Below, one piece after another: positions 8,990 to 16,771 of a stretch of DNA of 64,000 bases. Numbering within the stretch: the stretch's first letter is position 1; each line of letters begins with the position of its first letter. A program made the position numbers and the translations under genes. A model generated the notes under the pieces. That model was not told the DNA's origin and made no database searches. It was given only the letters and a program-made list of their open reading frames with translations. Source of the DNA: JAVKSL01 sp039583695 (GTDB lineage Bacteria > Actinomycetota > Acidimicrobiia > Acidimicrobiales > JAJPHD01); contig JAVKSL010000003.1 of the NCBI GenBank assembly GCA_039583695.1, positions 16,876 to 80,875 of the forward strand, read 5' to 3'.

Positions 8990-9263
8990 GCGGAACGCAG
9001 GAGTCGAGTAGGGGCGCTCGTCGTGATCCTCAACAGCCACTGCGTCCCACTGGCAGGGACGTCGCTTATCAGCGAAAATGGGGGCGGGCCTACCCGCCGA
9101 CGCCGATGCTTCTTGGCCTCTGAGGCCGTTCAACAGCCTGGCGCCGGGTCCCCCGTTGAGGGTCGCACATTGTCGCTACGAGCACGCCGGTCAGTTTTCG
9201 GTTCACCCACCGGACCCCGGGTAGGCCCGCACACACAACCTACCCCATGCGAGGAGGACAACT

Positions 9264-9923
9264 ATGCAAGTACCGACCGAGGTCAGTGTCGATGAAAGCC
9301 AACAGATCGTGGAGCGCGTCGATCTCGATGCTTTGGAGGCGGCCCGGCTCATCAACCTGACCTCCGGGGCGCTGGTGACCCAGGTCATCTCCGCCGCCGC
9401 CCTCGGAGTCGCGGGCGCTGGCCCAGACGGCGCTGGCCTGGTTCGACGACGACGGGCTACTCGGGATCGTGGACTGGGCCGAGTGAGCCGGGTGGTCGAC
9501 GTCGGAGGGGGACTGGGGGCGATGCTGGCCATCTTGCTGCGTCGACATCGGCATCTGCTCGGCCTCCTCTACGATCAGGCCAACGCGCTGCAAGGCGCTG
9601 CGGCGTTCCTAGAGGCGGCCGGGGTGGCCCACCGGGTCGAGGTGAGGACCGGCAACTTTTTCGAATCGGTGCCGGCGGGCGCGGACCTGTAGCTGTTGGC
9701 TCGGGTGGTCTTCAACTGGGGCGACGACGAGGCTTCGATGATCTTGAGGGCGGTCCCGTCGGCCATGGCCGACGACGCACGCGTGTTGGTGATCGATCAC
9801 GTGTTGGGCGACGGGGACGCCTCGGACCCGGTCCGGCTGAACGATTTGAGCCTCATGGCCATGGGCGGATCCTCGAAGGCGGGCGAGCCCTCGGCGGCCC
9901 GCGCGCCTTGGACCTGCGTTTAG
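9264..9923 (+). pseudogene. Degraded O-methyltransferase, second copy
   Basis: The N-terminus (DLDALEAARLINLTSGALVTQVIS) nearly repeats that at 6498. Right after AAALGVAGAG the winged-helix and much of the middle are missing. The reading resumes at a SAM motif (SRVVDVGGGLGAMLAILLRRH) and a second conserved block (VRTGNFFESVPAGADL). A TAG at 9690-9692 interrupts the frame where a family member would read DLYLLARVVFNWGDDEA; the same frame continues after it with ARVVFNWGDDEASMILRAV and VIDHVLGDGD. It stops early at 9921-9923 without the C-terminal end. Internal deletion plus nonsense mutation make this a pseudogene. Confidence 0.8.
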
Positions 9924-9976
9924 TGCGAGCCAGGGAGTCCTGGCCCGTTTCCGTCGCAGAACTGCAGCCCGTTGGC

Positions 9977-9993
9977 CATACCAATGTGGTATG
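9977..9993 (+). promoter_or_regulatory. Operator-like palindrome and -10 box of the toxin-antitoxin pair
   Basis: A perfect 7-base inverted repeat (CATACCA and TGGTATG, 3-base spacer) overlaps a TATGCT -10 box at 9990-9995. The antitoxin ATG follows 7 bases after that box, so the mRNA would be leaderless or nearly so. Ribbon-helix-helix antitoxins typically bind such a palindrome to repress their own promoter; that use here is inferred. Confidence 0.6.
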
Positions 9994-10002
9994 CTTTGGC
10001 TA

Positions 10003-10257
10003 ATGGCCGCCGAGCAGATCGCCGTCCGTGTCCCCAAAGAGCTTCTCAGAGCTGTCGACCAGCTCGTGACCGAGGGGATCTACGAGAGCCGGGCCGCTGC
10101 GGTGCGGGCCGGCATGGAGGCGATCATGGCGCTGCAGCAGCGAGAGCGCACCGACCGAGGGATCGTCGCTGGCTATGAGCGCATACCCGCCAGAAAGGCA
10201 GAGACTGCGGCCGCGATGGCGTCATTGCGAGACGCCATAGCCGAGGAGCCCTGGTGA
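10003..10257 (+). CDS. Ribbon-helix-helix antitoxin of a MazF-type module
   Basis: 84 residues. The N-terminal EQIAVRVPKELLRAVDQLVTEGIYESRAAAVRAGMEAI has the ribbon-helix-helix layout: a beta strand with alternating polar residues, then two helices. The charged C-terminal half (RTDRGIVAGYERIPARKAETAAAMASL) would wrap the toxin. ATG 10003 is preferred over an in-frame start at 9991, because the latter lies inside the -10 box. The stop codon overlaps the toxin ATG (TGATG), the normal arrangement for co-translated antitoxin and toxin. It should neutralise the toxin and repress the operon. Confidence 0.85.
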   Translation: MAAEQIAVRVPKELLRAVDQLVTEGIYESRAAAVRAGMEAIMALQQRERTDRGIVAGYERIPARKAETAAAMASLRDAIAEEPW

Positions 10258-10571
10258 TGGAGCCGCGCCGTGGCGAGGTTTGGTGGGGAGAGATCGCAGA
10301 CGTTGGGCGTCGGCCCTTCCTGGTCATGACGAGATCAGTGGCGATACCGGTACTCAACAGCGTCCTTGCTGCCCCCGTGACGCGCACCATTCGCGGCATC
10401 CCCACCGAGCTGTCACTCGGTCCCGACGACGGCATGCCAACCGAGTGCGCGGCGAGCTTCGACAACCTCCGGGTGGTGGCCAAGGCCTTCCTTGTGCAGC
10501 GAGTATGTGCCTTGCACCCCGCACGGCTTGCCGAAGCATGCGCAGCACTTCGAGCCGCCGTGGATTGCTGA
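10257..10571 (+). CDS. mazF: MazF/PemK-type endoribonuclease toxin
   Basis: 104 residues, typical size. MEPRRGEVWWGEIADVGRRPFLVMTRSVAIPVLNSVLAAPVT contains the RGEVW start, the RP-x-LV strand and the conserved region before the T of the active site. The later ELSLGPDDGMP, ECAASFDNLRVV and FLVQRV segments follow the MazF fold pattern. Members cut single-stranded mRNA at short sequences to halt growth. ATG 10257 overlaps the antitoxin stop. A shortened MazF relative lies at 13109-13231 on the other strand, so this region once held at least two such modules. Confidence 0.88.
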   Translation: MEPRRGEVWWGEIADVGRRPFLVMTRSVAIPVLNSVLAAPVTRTIRGIPTELSLGPDDGMPTECAASFDNLRVVAKAFLVQRVCALHPARLAEACAALRAAVDC

Positions 10572-10621
10572 CCTACGGACAGCCCCACCGCTCAGCGGGA
10601 CGGACCACCGGGCCGCATAGA

Positions 10622-11015
10622 GTACCGCTCCTCCCAGCACCTTATAGAGGGAGCACCGACGAGCCTGAGCGTGGGGTGTTCGGTGCTGGGCTCTACACCA
10701 CCGAGGCGGCGGTAGCGGCCTCGGTCCGCTGCGGTGTGCCGACCGCGGTGGCGGACCTGCACCCTGGCGAGACCTGGCTCGACCTGGGCTCGGGCGCCGG
10801 GGCCGACGTGCCAATCTCAGCACGCCGGGTCGGCCCGACCGACAAGGCGAAAATCGGGCTCGACATGACCACCGAGATGCTCGAGCTGGCCCGCCGAAAC
10901 GCCACAGAAGCGGGGTGCCACGAACGTCGAGTTCTTCCGCGGCTACCTGTTGGGCATCCCACTGCCCGACGCGAGCGTCGACGTGGTGACCTCCAACTGC
11001 GCGGAACCGGTGTAG
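10622..11015 (+). pseudogene. arsM: Frameshifted and truncated arsenite methyltransferase
   Basis: One frame reads GVFGAGLYTTEAAVAASVRCGVPTAVADLHPGETWLDLGSGAGADV and then ARRVGPTDKAKIGLDMTTEMLELARRNATEAG, the ArsM SAM-binding half. The reading then shifts at about 10915 to another frame with TNVEFFRGYLLGIPLPDASVDVVTSNCAEPV and a stop at 11013-11015. The N-terminal cysteine region and everything after the SNC motif are missing. No start codon or ribosome site supports expression. ArsM methylates arsenite with SAM in intact form. Confidence 0.8.
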
Positions 11016-11262
11016 GCCCAGCACGAGCGGCCGGCACCCCGCATTGCTGTGCCGTATGATCGGCTGGCCGGGGAGCGGCCCTCGGTCACCGACGGCTGTG
11101 AGCGACGTTGCAAGCACTTGCCTAGGTGCACCCTCTCCTGCTCGGCTCGGAGGCAGCTGATCCGGAAGCGGGCCGATCGGGAGCACCAGGAACCCGGCAG
11201 GGGCTCCCGGTAGGGGATGGCGTGCGGCTGGCCGGGACCGCCGCCCCGACGGCGGCAGGCGC

Positions 11263-12798
11263 TCAGCTCGGCGTGGCCGACCCAGTCGCGGCAGCGGCGA
11301 GGTCGACCTCGAACTCGGCCCGCTCGATCGGCCGGGCGGGCCGGTGGGCGAGCCCCAGCAGGCGCAGGAGAGCCGTGCCCCCGACGGCCACGATCAGGTT
11401 GGCCACCAGCGGCGGCATCCCCAGGAACAGGCTCGTGTGCGCCAGGAAGCCAAAGGTGTAAAAGGACGTCTTGAAGCCCACCGAAACCAGCAGGTACGTG
11501 GTCCAACCGATCCCAACGGCCCAGCCAGTCAGGGTGGCCCAGCGGTCGAGCCAGCCCGTCCAGATGGCCAGGAACACTGCCGGGAGGGTCTGCAGCATCC
11601 ACGCCCCGCCCGCGGTCTGGAAGTACAGGACGTACTTGGTGGTCACCGCCAGGATGAACGCCAGGGCCCCGAACTTGAGCACCGCGGAGAACACTTTGGC
11701 GACGGTCGCTTGCTCCCAGGCACTGGCCCGGGGCCTGAAGAACTCCCGCCAGATGTTGCGGCTGAAGACGTTGGCTGCCGCGACGGACATGATCGCCGCG
11801 GGAACGAGGGCCCCGATGGCGATGGCCGCGAAGGCGAACCCGGCGAACCACCCGGGGAAGAAGCGCTCGAACAGGGCCGGCACGATGCTGTTGGCGCCGT
11901 AGGCCTTGGACGGGTGGATGCCAGCGGCGATGGCGAAGTAGCCCAGCAGCGCGATGAGTCCGAGCAGGACCGAGTACGCCGGCAGCAAGGCCGCGTTGCG
12001 CTCCACTGCCTTCTTGCTCGAGGCTGCCAGCGTTCCGGTCACCGAGTGGGGGTAGAGGAACAAGAACAGTGCCGAGCCGAGCGCCAGGGTCGAGTAGGCG
12101 GCGTAGCTCTTGGAGGGCAGGACGAGCTTGGCGTGGGGGACGAGGGAAAAGATGTGGGCGTAGCCGCCCAGCCGGATCGGCAGGTAGATCACCGCCACCA
12201 GCACCGTGGCCCAGATCAGCGTGTCTTTGATGGCTGCGATCAGCGTCGGCGCCCGCAGCCCGCTGACCGCGGTGAAGGTCACCAGCACCACGAAGGCCAC
12301 CGTTAGGGAGAGGTCTACCGGTATCCCCATCTGGGCGATCGACACCTCGATGCCGTAGATCTGAAGGGCTATGTAGGGGATCAGGGCGACGATCCCCGTG
12401 AGGCCCACCACAGCTGCCAGCAGCCGGCTGTCGAAGCGGTCTTGGACGAAGTCGGCCACGGTCACGTACCCTCGGTTGCGCGAGACCTGCCAGAGCTTGG
12501 GCATCACCAAATAGATGATGGGGAAGACGATGATCGTGTAGGGCAGCGCGAAGAGCCCGAGCGCCCCGGCACCGAAGACCAGGGCCGGCACCGCGACGAA
12601 GGTGTAGGCGGTGTAAATGTCGCCACCCACCATGTACCAGGTGACGAAGGTGCCGAACCGCCTGCCCCCGAGGCCCCACTCAGTCAGATCCGAAAGGTTG
12701 CCCCTGCGCCAGCGCGCCGCCAGGAAGCCAACCACGGTGATGCCGCCGAAAAGGACTGCGAACACGGCCAGCGCTCCCACCTGGATGGTCGCGAGCAT
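11263..12798 (-). CDS. Sodium:solute symporter (SSS family)
   Basis: About 511 residues with some 12-13 hydrophobic segments spread over the whole length. Conserved SSS stretches are FLAARWRRGNLSDLTEWGLGGRRFGTFVTWYMVGGDIYTAYTFVAVPALVFG near the start and RNRGYVTVADFVQDRF, with SAVLKFGALAFIL in the middle. It should import an organic acid or other small solute with sodium; the pattern is closest to monocarboxylate-type permeases, but the substrate is not readable. ATG 12798 overlaps the stop of the upstream DUF3311 gene (TGATG). The upstream in-frame extension to 13068 runs through that gene and is rejected. Confidence 0.88.
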   Translation of the reverse strand: MLATIQVGALAVFAVLFGGITVVGFLAARWRRGNLSDLTEWGLGGRRFGTFVTWYMVGGDIYTAYTFVAVPALVFGAGALGLFALPYTIIVFPIIYLVMPKLWQVSRNRGYVTVADFVQDRFDSRLLAAVVGLTGIVALIPYIALQIYGIEVSIAQMGIPVDLSLTVAFVVLVTFTAVSGLRAPTLIAAIKDTLIWATVLVAVIYLPIRLGGYAHIFSLVPHAKLVLPSKSYAAYSTLALGSALFLFLYPHSVTGTLAASSKKAVERNAALLPAYSVLLGLIALLGYFAIAAGIHPSKAYGANSIVPALFERFFPGWFAGFAFAAIAIGALVPAAIMSVAAANVFSRNIWREFFRPRASAWEQATVAKVFSAVLKFGALAFILAVTTKYVLYFQTAGGAWMLQTLPAVFLAIWTGWLDRWATLTGWAVGIGWTTYLLVSVGFKTSFYTFGFLAHTSLFLGMPPLVANLIVAVGGTALLRLLGLAHRPARPIERAEFEVDLAAAATGSATPS

Positions 12799-13010
12799 CA
12801 CTGCCTGCCTCCCCCGGAGGGCGTCTCGCGCCGCAGCACGTACACCAGCCCGGTTATCACCGCGGTCAGCACCACCCATACGAGCAGGTACCAGTCGAAG
12901 AACGGCAGGCCACCCACGCTCGGGGTCACCGAGTTGTAGAAGCTGGCCGGCAGCGTCGCCACGAACGGGACCAACAGCAGCCAGAGGCTCCAGTTGTTTC
13001 GTCTTCTCAT
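12798..13010 (-). CDS. DUF3311 small membrane protein, symporter partner
   Basis: 70 residues with two membrane spans: WSLWLLLVPFVATLPASFYN and FDWYLLVWVVLTAVITGLVYVL. The pattern (basic start, first span, P-x2-G-x-PFFDWYLL, second span) matches DUF3311 proteins, which are usually encoded just before an SSS-family symporter, as here. ATG 13010 is chosen over a longer in-frame start at 13025 because a GGGGGA ribosome site lies directly upstream. It probably helps assembly or activity of the symporter; no enzymatic motif is present. Confidence 0.8.
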   Translation of the reverse strand: MRRRNNWSLWLLLVPFVATLPASFYNSVTPSVGGLPFFDWYLLVWVVLTAVITGLVYVLRRETPSGGGRQ

Positions 13011-13108
13011 TCGTCCCCCAACCAAAATCCCTTACGAGGATGATCGCGCCCGCCGGGGGAGGCGTCAAGCTCGTGGAGACTCGGGAAGCTAGCGACCTCG
13101 ACTGCCGC

Positions 13109-13231
13109 CTAGCTCGCGGTTGATGATGGCAGCGCCTGCGGGAACTGTCCTGAGATGACAGGCTGCTGCTTGTCGGCCTCGCTGCCCCGTATGGGATCGA
13201 GATTGACCAGGCGAACCTCTCCGCGACGCAT
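13109..13231 (-). pseudogene. MazF/PemK toxin N-terminal stub
   Basis: From ATG 13231 the frame reads MRRGEVRLVNLDPIRGSEADKQQPVIS, the unmistakable start of a PemK/MazF toxin, followed by unrelated residues and a stop after 40 codons. The remaining two thirds of the toxin are gone. It is in frame with the transposase-like remnant upstream, giving an open frame of 258 codons that is a mosaic rather than a gene. Confidence 0.7.
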
Positions 13232-13885
13232 CAGGACAGGCCGTCGCCTGTCGCTGTCTCCCAACCCGGGTAGTACTGAGGATGCCAGCAGCGGCGCTCT
13301 GCGCACGGCGTGATTGGCCCGGCCGCGGAACGGATCGTCAGCTCGGCGTGCGAAGCTGGCGACGACGAGCGCGATGACGACGATCCACTGCGCAACAACA
13401 AGCGCGCTGGTGCTCCGACCCGTCGTTGCCGGCCGGTGATCGGCGACGATGCCTGGCGCGACGGCGCGCACCGCGTCGAGGACGGCCCGATCCGAGCGAG
13501 TAGAGGAGACGACCTTGGGGTCCTGGCGGAAGTCGCCCTCGACGGCCTCCTGGGAGCGGTAGTCGGCGACGACCTGTGCGGTCGAGGCCCGCTCGGGGGT
13601 CTTGTCGGTGAACAGGGTCCGCTTGTCGAAGAGATCCTCTTCCAGTTCGGCACGGGCCTGCTTGTCGACAGAGAAGCTGAGGCGCAGCTCTGGCGGCTTC
13701 TCGCCGCTGAGCTGGTTCGCAGCACCCGGGCGATCCGGCGCGGGGCCGAGATGGCCGTTCAGCGTGACAGGATGGCCATCGGTGGATGGTTTCTTGAAGC
13801 GCATAGCTCGGACGGTCGGTAGAGCGTGTTGAACGGGGCGAAGCCGGCCGCCGCACCGAGGGCGATGGCGCCACTGCTGGCGCAA
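13232..13885 (-). pseudogene. IS1634-like transposase fragment plus membrane-tail remnant
   Basis: Codons at 13505-13693 read ELRLSFSVDKQARAE and then FDKRTLFTDKTPERASTAQVVADYRSQEAVEGDFRQ, resembling the C-terminal part of IS1634-family transposases. After that (13290-13505) comes SDRAVLDAVRAVAPGIV and a hydrophobic span ALVVAQWIVVIALVVASF. That span resembles the tail of the glutaredoxin at 22512-22952, which suggests a second lost copy; this comparison is weak. The upstream part of the frame (13693-13885) is unrecognised. No terminal repeats were identified. Confidence 0.5.
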
Positions 13886-14250
13886 CTAGGAACAGGGGAG
13901 TCTCACCTACGATGCACACCTCGCTGCACTGGCGGTCGCGCGGCGCCCTCCAGGGAATCCTCGGGTCGAGGACCTGGAGGTCCACCGATCCGAGCTGATG
14001 GCCGTGGCACGGTGCCGGCGAGTGGCAAGGACCACTGACATGTCAATGACATCTGCCGTTCCCGCAGCACCGCCCAAGACCCCTGGCGTCACTTCATCGA
14101 CACCACCGTCACAGTCGTGGTGGAGGCCGACCACGTGCGCGTCGATCTGGCGCTGCGCACCTACACTCCCGTAGGGACTGTACGACAACAACCTGAGCGG
14201 CGAAGCCGCTCAAATGCGACCCTCACCAGGGAGGGCTATAGTGTGCCCGC
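13886..14250. other. Gene-poor stretch with a possible transposase relic
   Basis: No intact gene. On the plus strand 14060-14165 reads DPWRHFIDTTVTVVVEADHVRVDLALRTYTPV, which faintly resembles the end of some transposases, but the match is short and I would not name a family. The rest shows nothing recognisable. Confidence 0.3.
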
Positions 14251-14270
14251 CGTTGCTCTCTCCCAGGCCT

Positions 14271-15221
14271 TCAGATCAGCTGCAGAGCGGCTTCCAGGGC
14301 GGAAAGCGTTGGCGGGTCGGCGCCTGGCCGAGCGCAGGTCAGGCTGGCCGCGGCGCAAGAGCGCGCGAGCAGCCAGGCAAGGTCCTGCTCGGATAGCTGC
14401 TCGATGGCCTGCCGGTGGGGCCCACCCAAGTGCCCTTTCATATGAAGCCCCTGCAGGAGAGCGGCAGTGAACGCATCGCCAGCACCGACGGTGTCCACGA
14501 CGTTCACCTGTGGGGCAGTGGCAGCGACCCGTCCACCACGACCCCCGTAAGCCAGCGCCCCATCCTCGCCCATCGTCACGACGGCCAGCGCCGGCCCAAG
14601 GCCCCGCCACAGCTCGGCCACGTCCCCGCAGTCCGAGCCTGGGTAGAGCCAGGCAAGGTCCTCCTCACTCACCTTGACCACGTGAGCAAGGGCCACCACG
14701 CGTTCAATCCACCGGCGTGTGGCTTTCACGTCGGGCGATACCTGCGGCCGGATATTTGGATCGAAGCTGATGGTGACTGCCCCGCGGTCCCTCTCGCGGC
14801 TCAGGAACTCTTCCAGCACCCCGGAGCCAGGGGGCACAGCCAAGGCTAGAGATCCGGCGTGCAGGGCCAAGACCTCCCCGGGCAGCGGCTCGGGTAACTC
14901 CTGCGGTCGCCACTGCCAGTCCGCAGTGCCGGCAAGGTAGAATTGGTAATCCGGTGGTTTGCCCACGTCGAGGCTGGCGATTGCCAGGGTCGTCGGTTCG
15001 GTCGCCTCGATCAGGAAGCGCTCGTCGACGCCGTTGCCGATCAAATGCTGGCGCAGGCGCTCACCAAATCGGTCGGTGGATATCCGCGCCATCATTGCCA
15101 CGGGTACGTCCAACCTGGCTAGCCCCACAGCGACGTTGGCGGGGCTCCCCCCGGGTATCGCGGTGAAGGTCGTGCCGTCACCGACCAGGTCGACGAGAGC
15201 TTCGCCGAGCACGGTTATCAC
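14271..15221 (-). CDS. PfkB-family carbohydrate kinase
   Basis: 316 residues, normal size for a fructokinase/ribokinase-type enzyme. ITVLGEALVDLVGD starts the fold, PGGSPANVAVGLARLDVPVAMMARIS is the first PfkB signature, and NVVDTVGAGDAFTAALLQGL is the second with the catalytic aspartate and anion hole. It phosphorylates a sugar with ATP. It is divergent from a sugar ABC-import operon and probably phosphorylates the imported or derived sugar. The start is GTG 15221 with GGAGGA about 11 bases upstream. The closest resemblance is to fructokinases (LGEALVD start), but substrate choice is inference. Confidence 0.9.
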   Translation of the reverse strand: MITVLGEALVDLVGDGTTFTAIPGGSPANVAVGLARLDVPVAMMARISTDRFGERLRQHLIGNGVDERFLIEATEPTTLAIASLDVGKPPDYQFYLAGTADWQWRPQELPEPLPGEVLALHAGSLALAVPPGSGVLEEFLSRERDRGAVTISFDPNIRPQVSPDVKATRRWIERVVALAHVVKVSEEDLAWLYPGSDCGDVAELWRGLGPALAVVTMGEDGALAYGGRGGRVAATAPQVNVVDTVGAGDAFTAALLQGLHMKGHLGGPHRQAIEQLSEQDLAWLLARSCAAASLTCARPGADPPTLSALEAALQLI

Positions 15222-15350
15222 CGAAATTCACTTCCTCCCGAAAGCACGCGACAACTCCGGCTTGCCGCCAATCCCGCGCCAATCGCTTCGCGATCTGGAG
15301 GGCGCTTGGCTATCTGGAGGAAATGGGGTTGGCAGGCCGTCGTCGGGTTG

Positions 15351-15380
15351 ACGGTAGCACGTGGATTGGCGCACGGTAGC
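15351..15380. promoter_or_regulatory. Paired ACGGTAGC repeats in the divergent promoter region
   Basis: ACGGTAGC occurs at 15351-15358 and again at 15373-15380, 22 bases apart, about two helical turns. It lies between the kinase start and the plus-strand promoter of the ABC operon, a plausible binding site for an unlinked regulator. Eight bases twice is modest evidence. Confidence 0.35.
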
Positions 15381-15400
15381 CGCGGTCTCGGCGCCCGATG

Positions 15401-15429
15401 TTGACGTGCCACGAGCCCGGTTGTAGCAT
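15401..15429 (+). promoter_or_regulatory. Promoter of the first sugar ABC operon
   Basis: TTGACG at 15401-15406 and TAGCAT at 15424-15429 with exactly 17 bases between them match a housekeeping-sigma promoter. Transcription would begin near 15436, leaving a leader of about 90 bases before the binding-protein ATG at 15527. Confidence 0.6.
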
Positions 15430-15526
15430 CGGCACTGGCAGGGCACTCGGCCCTTGCAGCAGTGCTGGGCGAGACCTGCGAACGAGGTGGAGCCAGGGCC
15501 AGACCGTAAAGGATAGGGGGGGACTG

Positions 15527-16600
15527 ATGCCAAAGGGAAGACTCCGGACAGTTTCAAGCCTGGTAGCGCTGGGTTTGGCTTCGGTCATGGTGCTGGCGGC
15601 ATGCGGGACGTCGAAGCCGACCTCCACGTCGGCCACGTCGAGCCCGTCGAGCCCGTCGAGCCCGTCGAGCAAGCACATCACCATCGGCTTCGTGCCGAGC
15701 CTGGCCTCGGACCCGTTCTTTATCTCGATGCAGTACGGGGCGCAGCAGGAGGCCAACAAGCTCGGTGTCAAGCTCATCTGGCAGGGCGCCAGTGGGGTCT
15801 ATTCGCCGTCAGCGCAGATCCCGTTTGTCGACGCGGTCCTGGCAGACAAACCCAGCGCGTTCATCCTCGTACCCACTGACGCCAGCGCCCTGATGCCGTC
15901 GGTGCAGCAGGCCAAGTCGGCCGGCATCCCGGTCATCACCGTCGATACGACGGTCACGAACACAAGCGTGCTCACGAGCCACATCACCGGCGACAACGTC
16001 GGCGGTGGAACACTTGCCGCGAAGCTGCTGGGGGCCGCGATGGGTGGGAAGGGCCAGGTCTACCTGATGACGGGTGACCCCGGCGTGAGCACCGAACAGC
16101 TTCGCCAGCAGGGATTCCTGTCGGGCCTCAAGAAGGTATCCGGCCTCAACTACCTGGGCTACGAGTACACCAAGGACCAGCCGAGCCTGGCCGAGACCGA
16201 GATGCAGGCGGTGCTCTCGCGCTACCCACACCTCGGTGGGGTCTTCGCGGTGGACGACACCACGGCCGAAGGTGTGATCCTGGGGCTCAAGAACGCTGGC
16301 GCTCTCGGCAAGGTGAAGGTGGTGGCCTACGACGCGGAGCCGCCGGAGGTAGCCGCTCTGCGGGCCGGCGTGCTCACGGCCCTGGTTGCACAGCGCCCAG
16401 CCGTAGAGGGTGCCCTGGCAGTCCTTTACGCCTACGACGCGGTGACACACAAGACAGCCTCGATACAGCACTCAGTAATCGTGCCGGACGTGCTGTTGAA
16501 GCAGAGCTCGCTCTCCAAGGACACTCAGTGGTTCTACTGCACCAAGCTTGCCAGTTGCTCCACGACGTGGCAGCCCACAAGCGCCAACGGCGCCCCGTGA
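15527..16600 (+). CDS. Sugar ABC transporter substrate-binding lipoprotein
   Basis: 357 residues. The N-terminus is a lipoprotein signal with lipobox LAAC (cysteine near residue 26) after a hydrophobic stretch. Then comes a Ser/Pro linker (SPSSPSSPSS) encoded by a near-perfect 9-base tandem repeat. The rest follows the RbsB-like type 1 periplasmic-binding fold: HITIGFVPSLASDPFFISMQYGAQQEA, GVFAVDDTTAEGVILGLKNAG and VKVVAYDAEPPEVAALR. It binds the substrate outside the membrane and passes it to the permease. ATG 15527 follows a GGGGGG-rich ribosome site. First gene of a four-gene plus-strand operon. Its substrate is probably a monosaccharide or polyol. Confidence 0.9.
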   Translation: MPKGRLRTVSSLVALGLASVMVLAACGTSKPTSTSATSSPSSPSSPSSKHITIGFVPSLASDPFFISMQYGAQQEANKLGVKLIWQGASGVYSPSAQIPFVDAVLADKPSAFILVPTDASALMPSVQQAKSAGIPVITVDTTVTNTSVLTSHITGDNVGGGTLAAKLLGAAMGGKGQVYLMTGDPGVSTEQLRQQGFLSGLKKVSGLNYLGYEYTKDQPSLAETEMQAVLSRYPHLGGVFAVDDTTAEGVILGLKNAGALGKVKVVAYDAEPPEVAALRAGVLTALVAQRPAVEGALAVLYAYDAVTHKTASIQHSVIVPDVLLKQSSLSKDTQWFYCTKLASCSTTWQPTSANGAP

Positions 16601-16635
16601 CGGGGGCGCGATGATCGCGCCCAGGCTAGGACGAT

Positions 16636-16664
16636 GGCGGTGGGGTCTTGCGATCCCCACCGCC
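16636..16664 (+). terminator. Strong intercistronic hairpin after the binding-protein gene
   Basis: A perfect 10-base stem (GGCGGTGGGG and CCCCACCGCC) with a 9-base loop lies between the binding-protein stop and the permease start. There is no T tract. Such hairpins commonly stabilise the upstream message or cause partial termination, so that binding protein exceeds permease. Its role here is inferred. Confidence 0.6.
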
Positions 16665-16771
16665 GTGAGTTCCCCGTCATCAATCCGGAGAAGGAAAACC
16701 GCGGGTTCCTCCCCCCTGTTGGTTCGTTTCTGAGCAAGCCTTATACGGCTGACAGAGAAAGGCAGGTGCCG

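Noticed and set aside
10003..14250. Anti-phage defence island
   Set aside because: A MazF pair and toxin remnants occur, but no restriction, Abi, CBASS, retron or similar defence enzyme is present.
15630..15675. Short tandem repeats resembling a CRISPR-like array
   Set aside because: These are 9-base codon-level repeats giving SPSSPSS in a lipoprotein linker; there are no spacers or cas genes.
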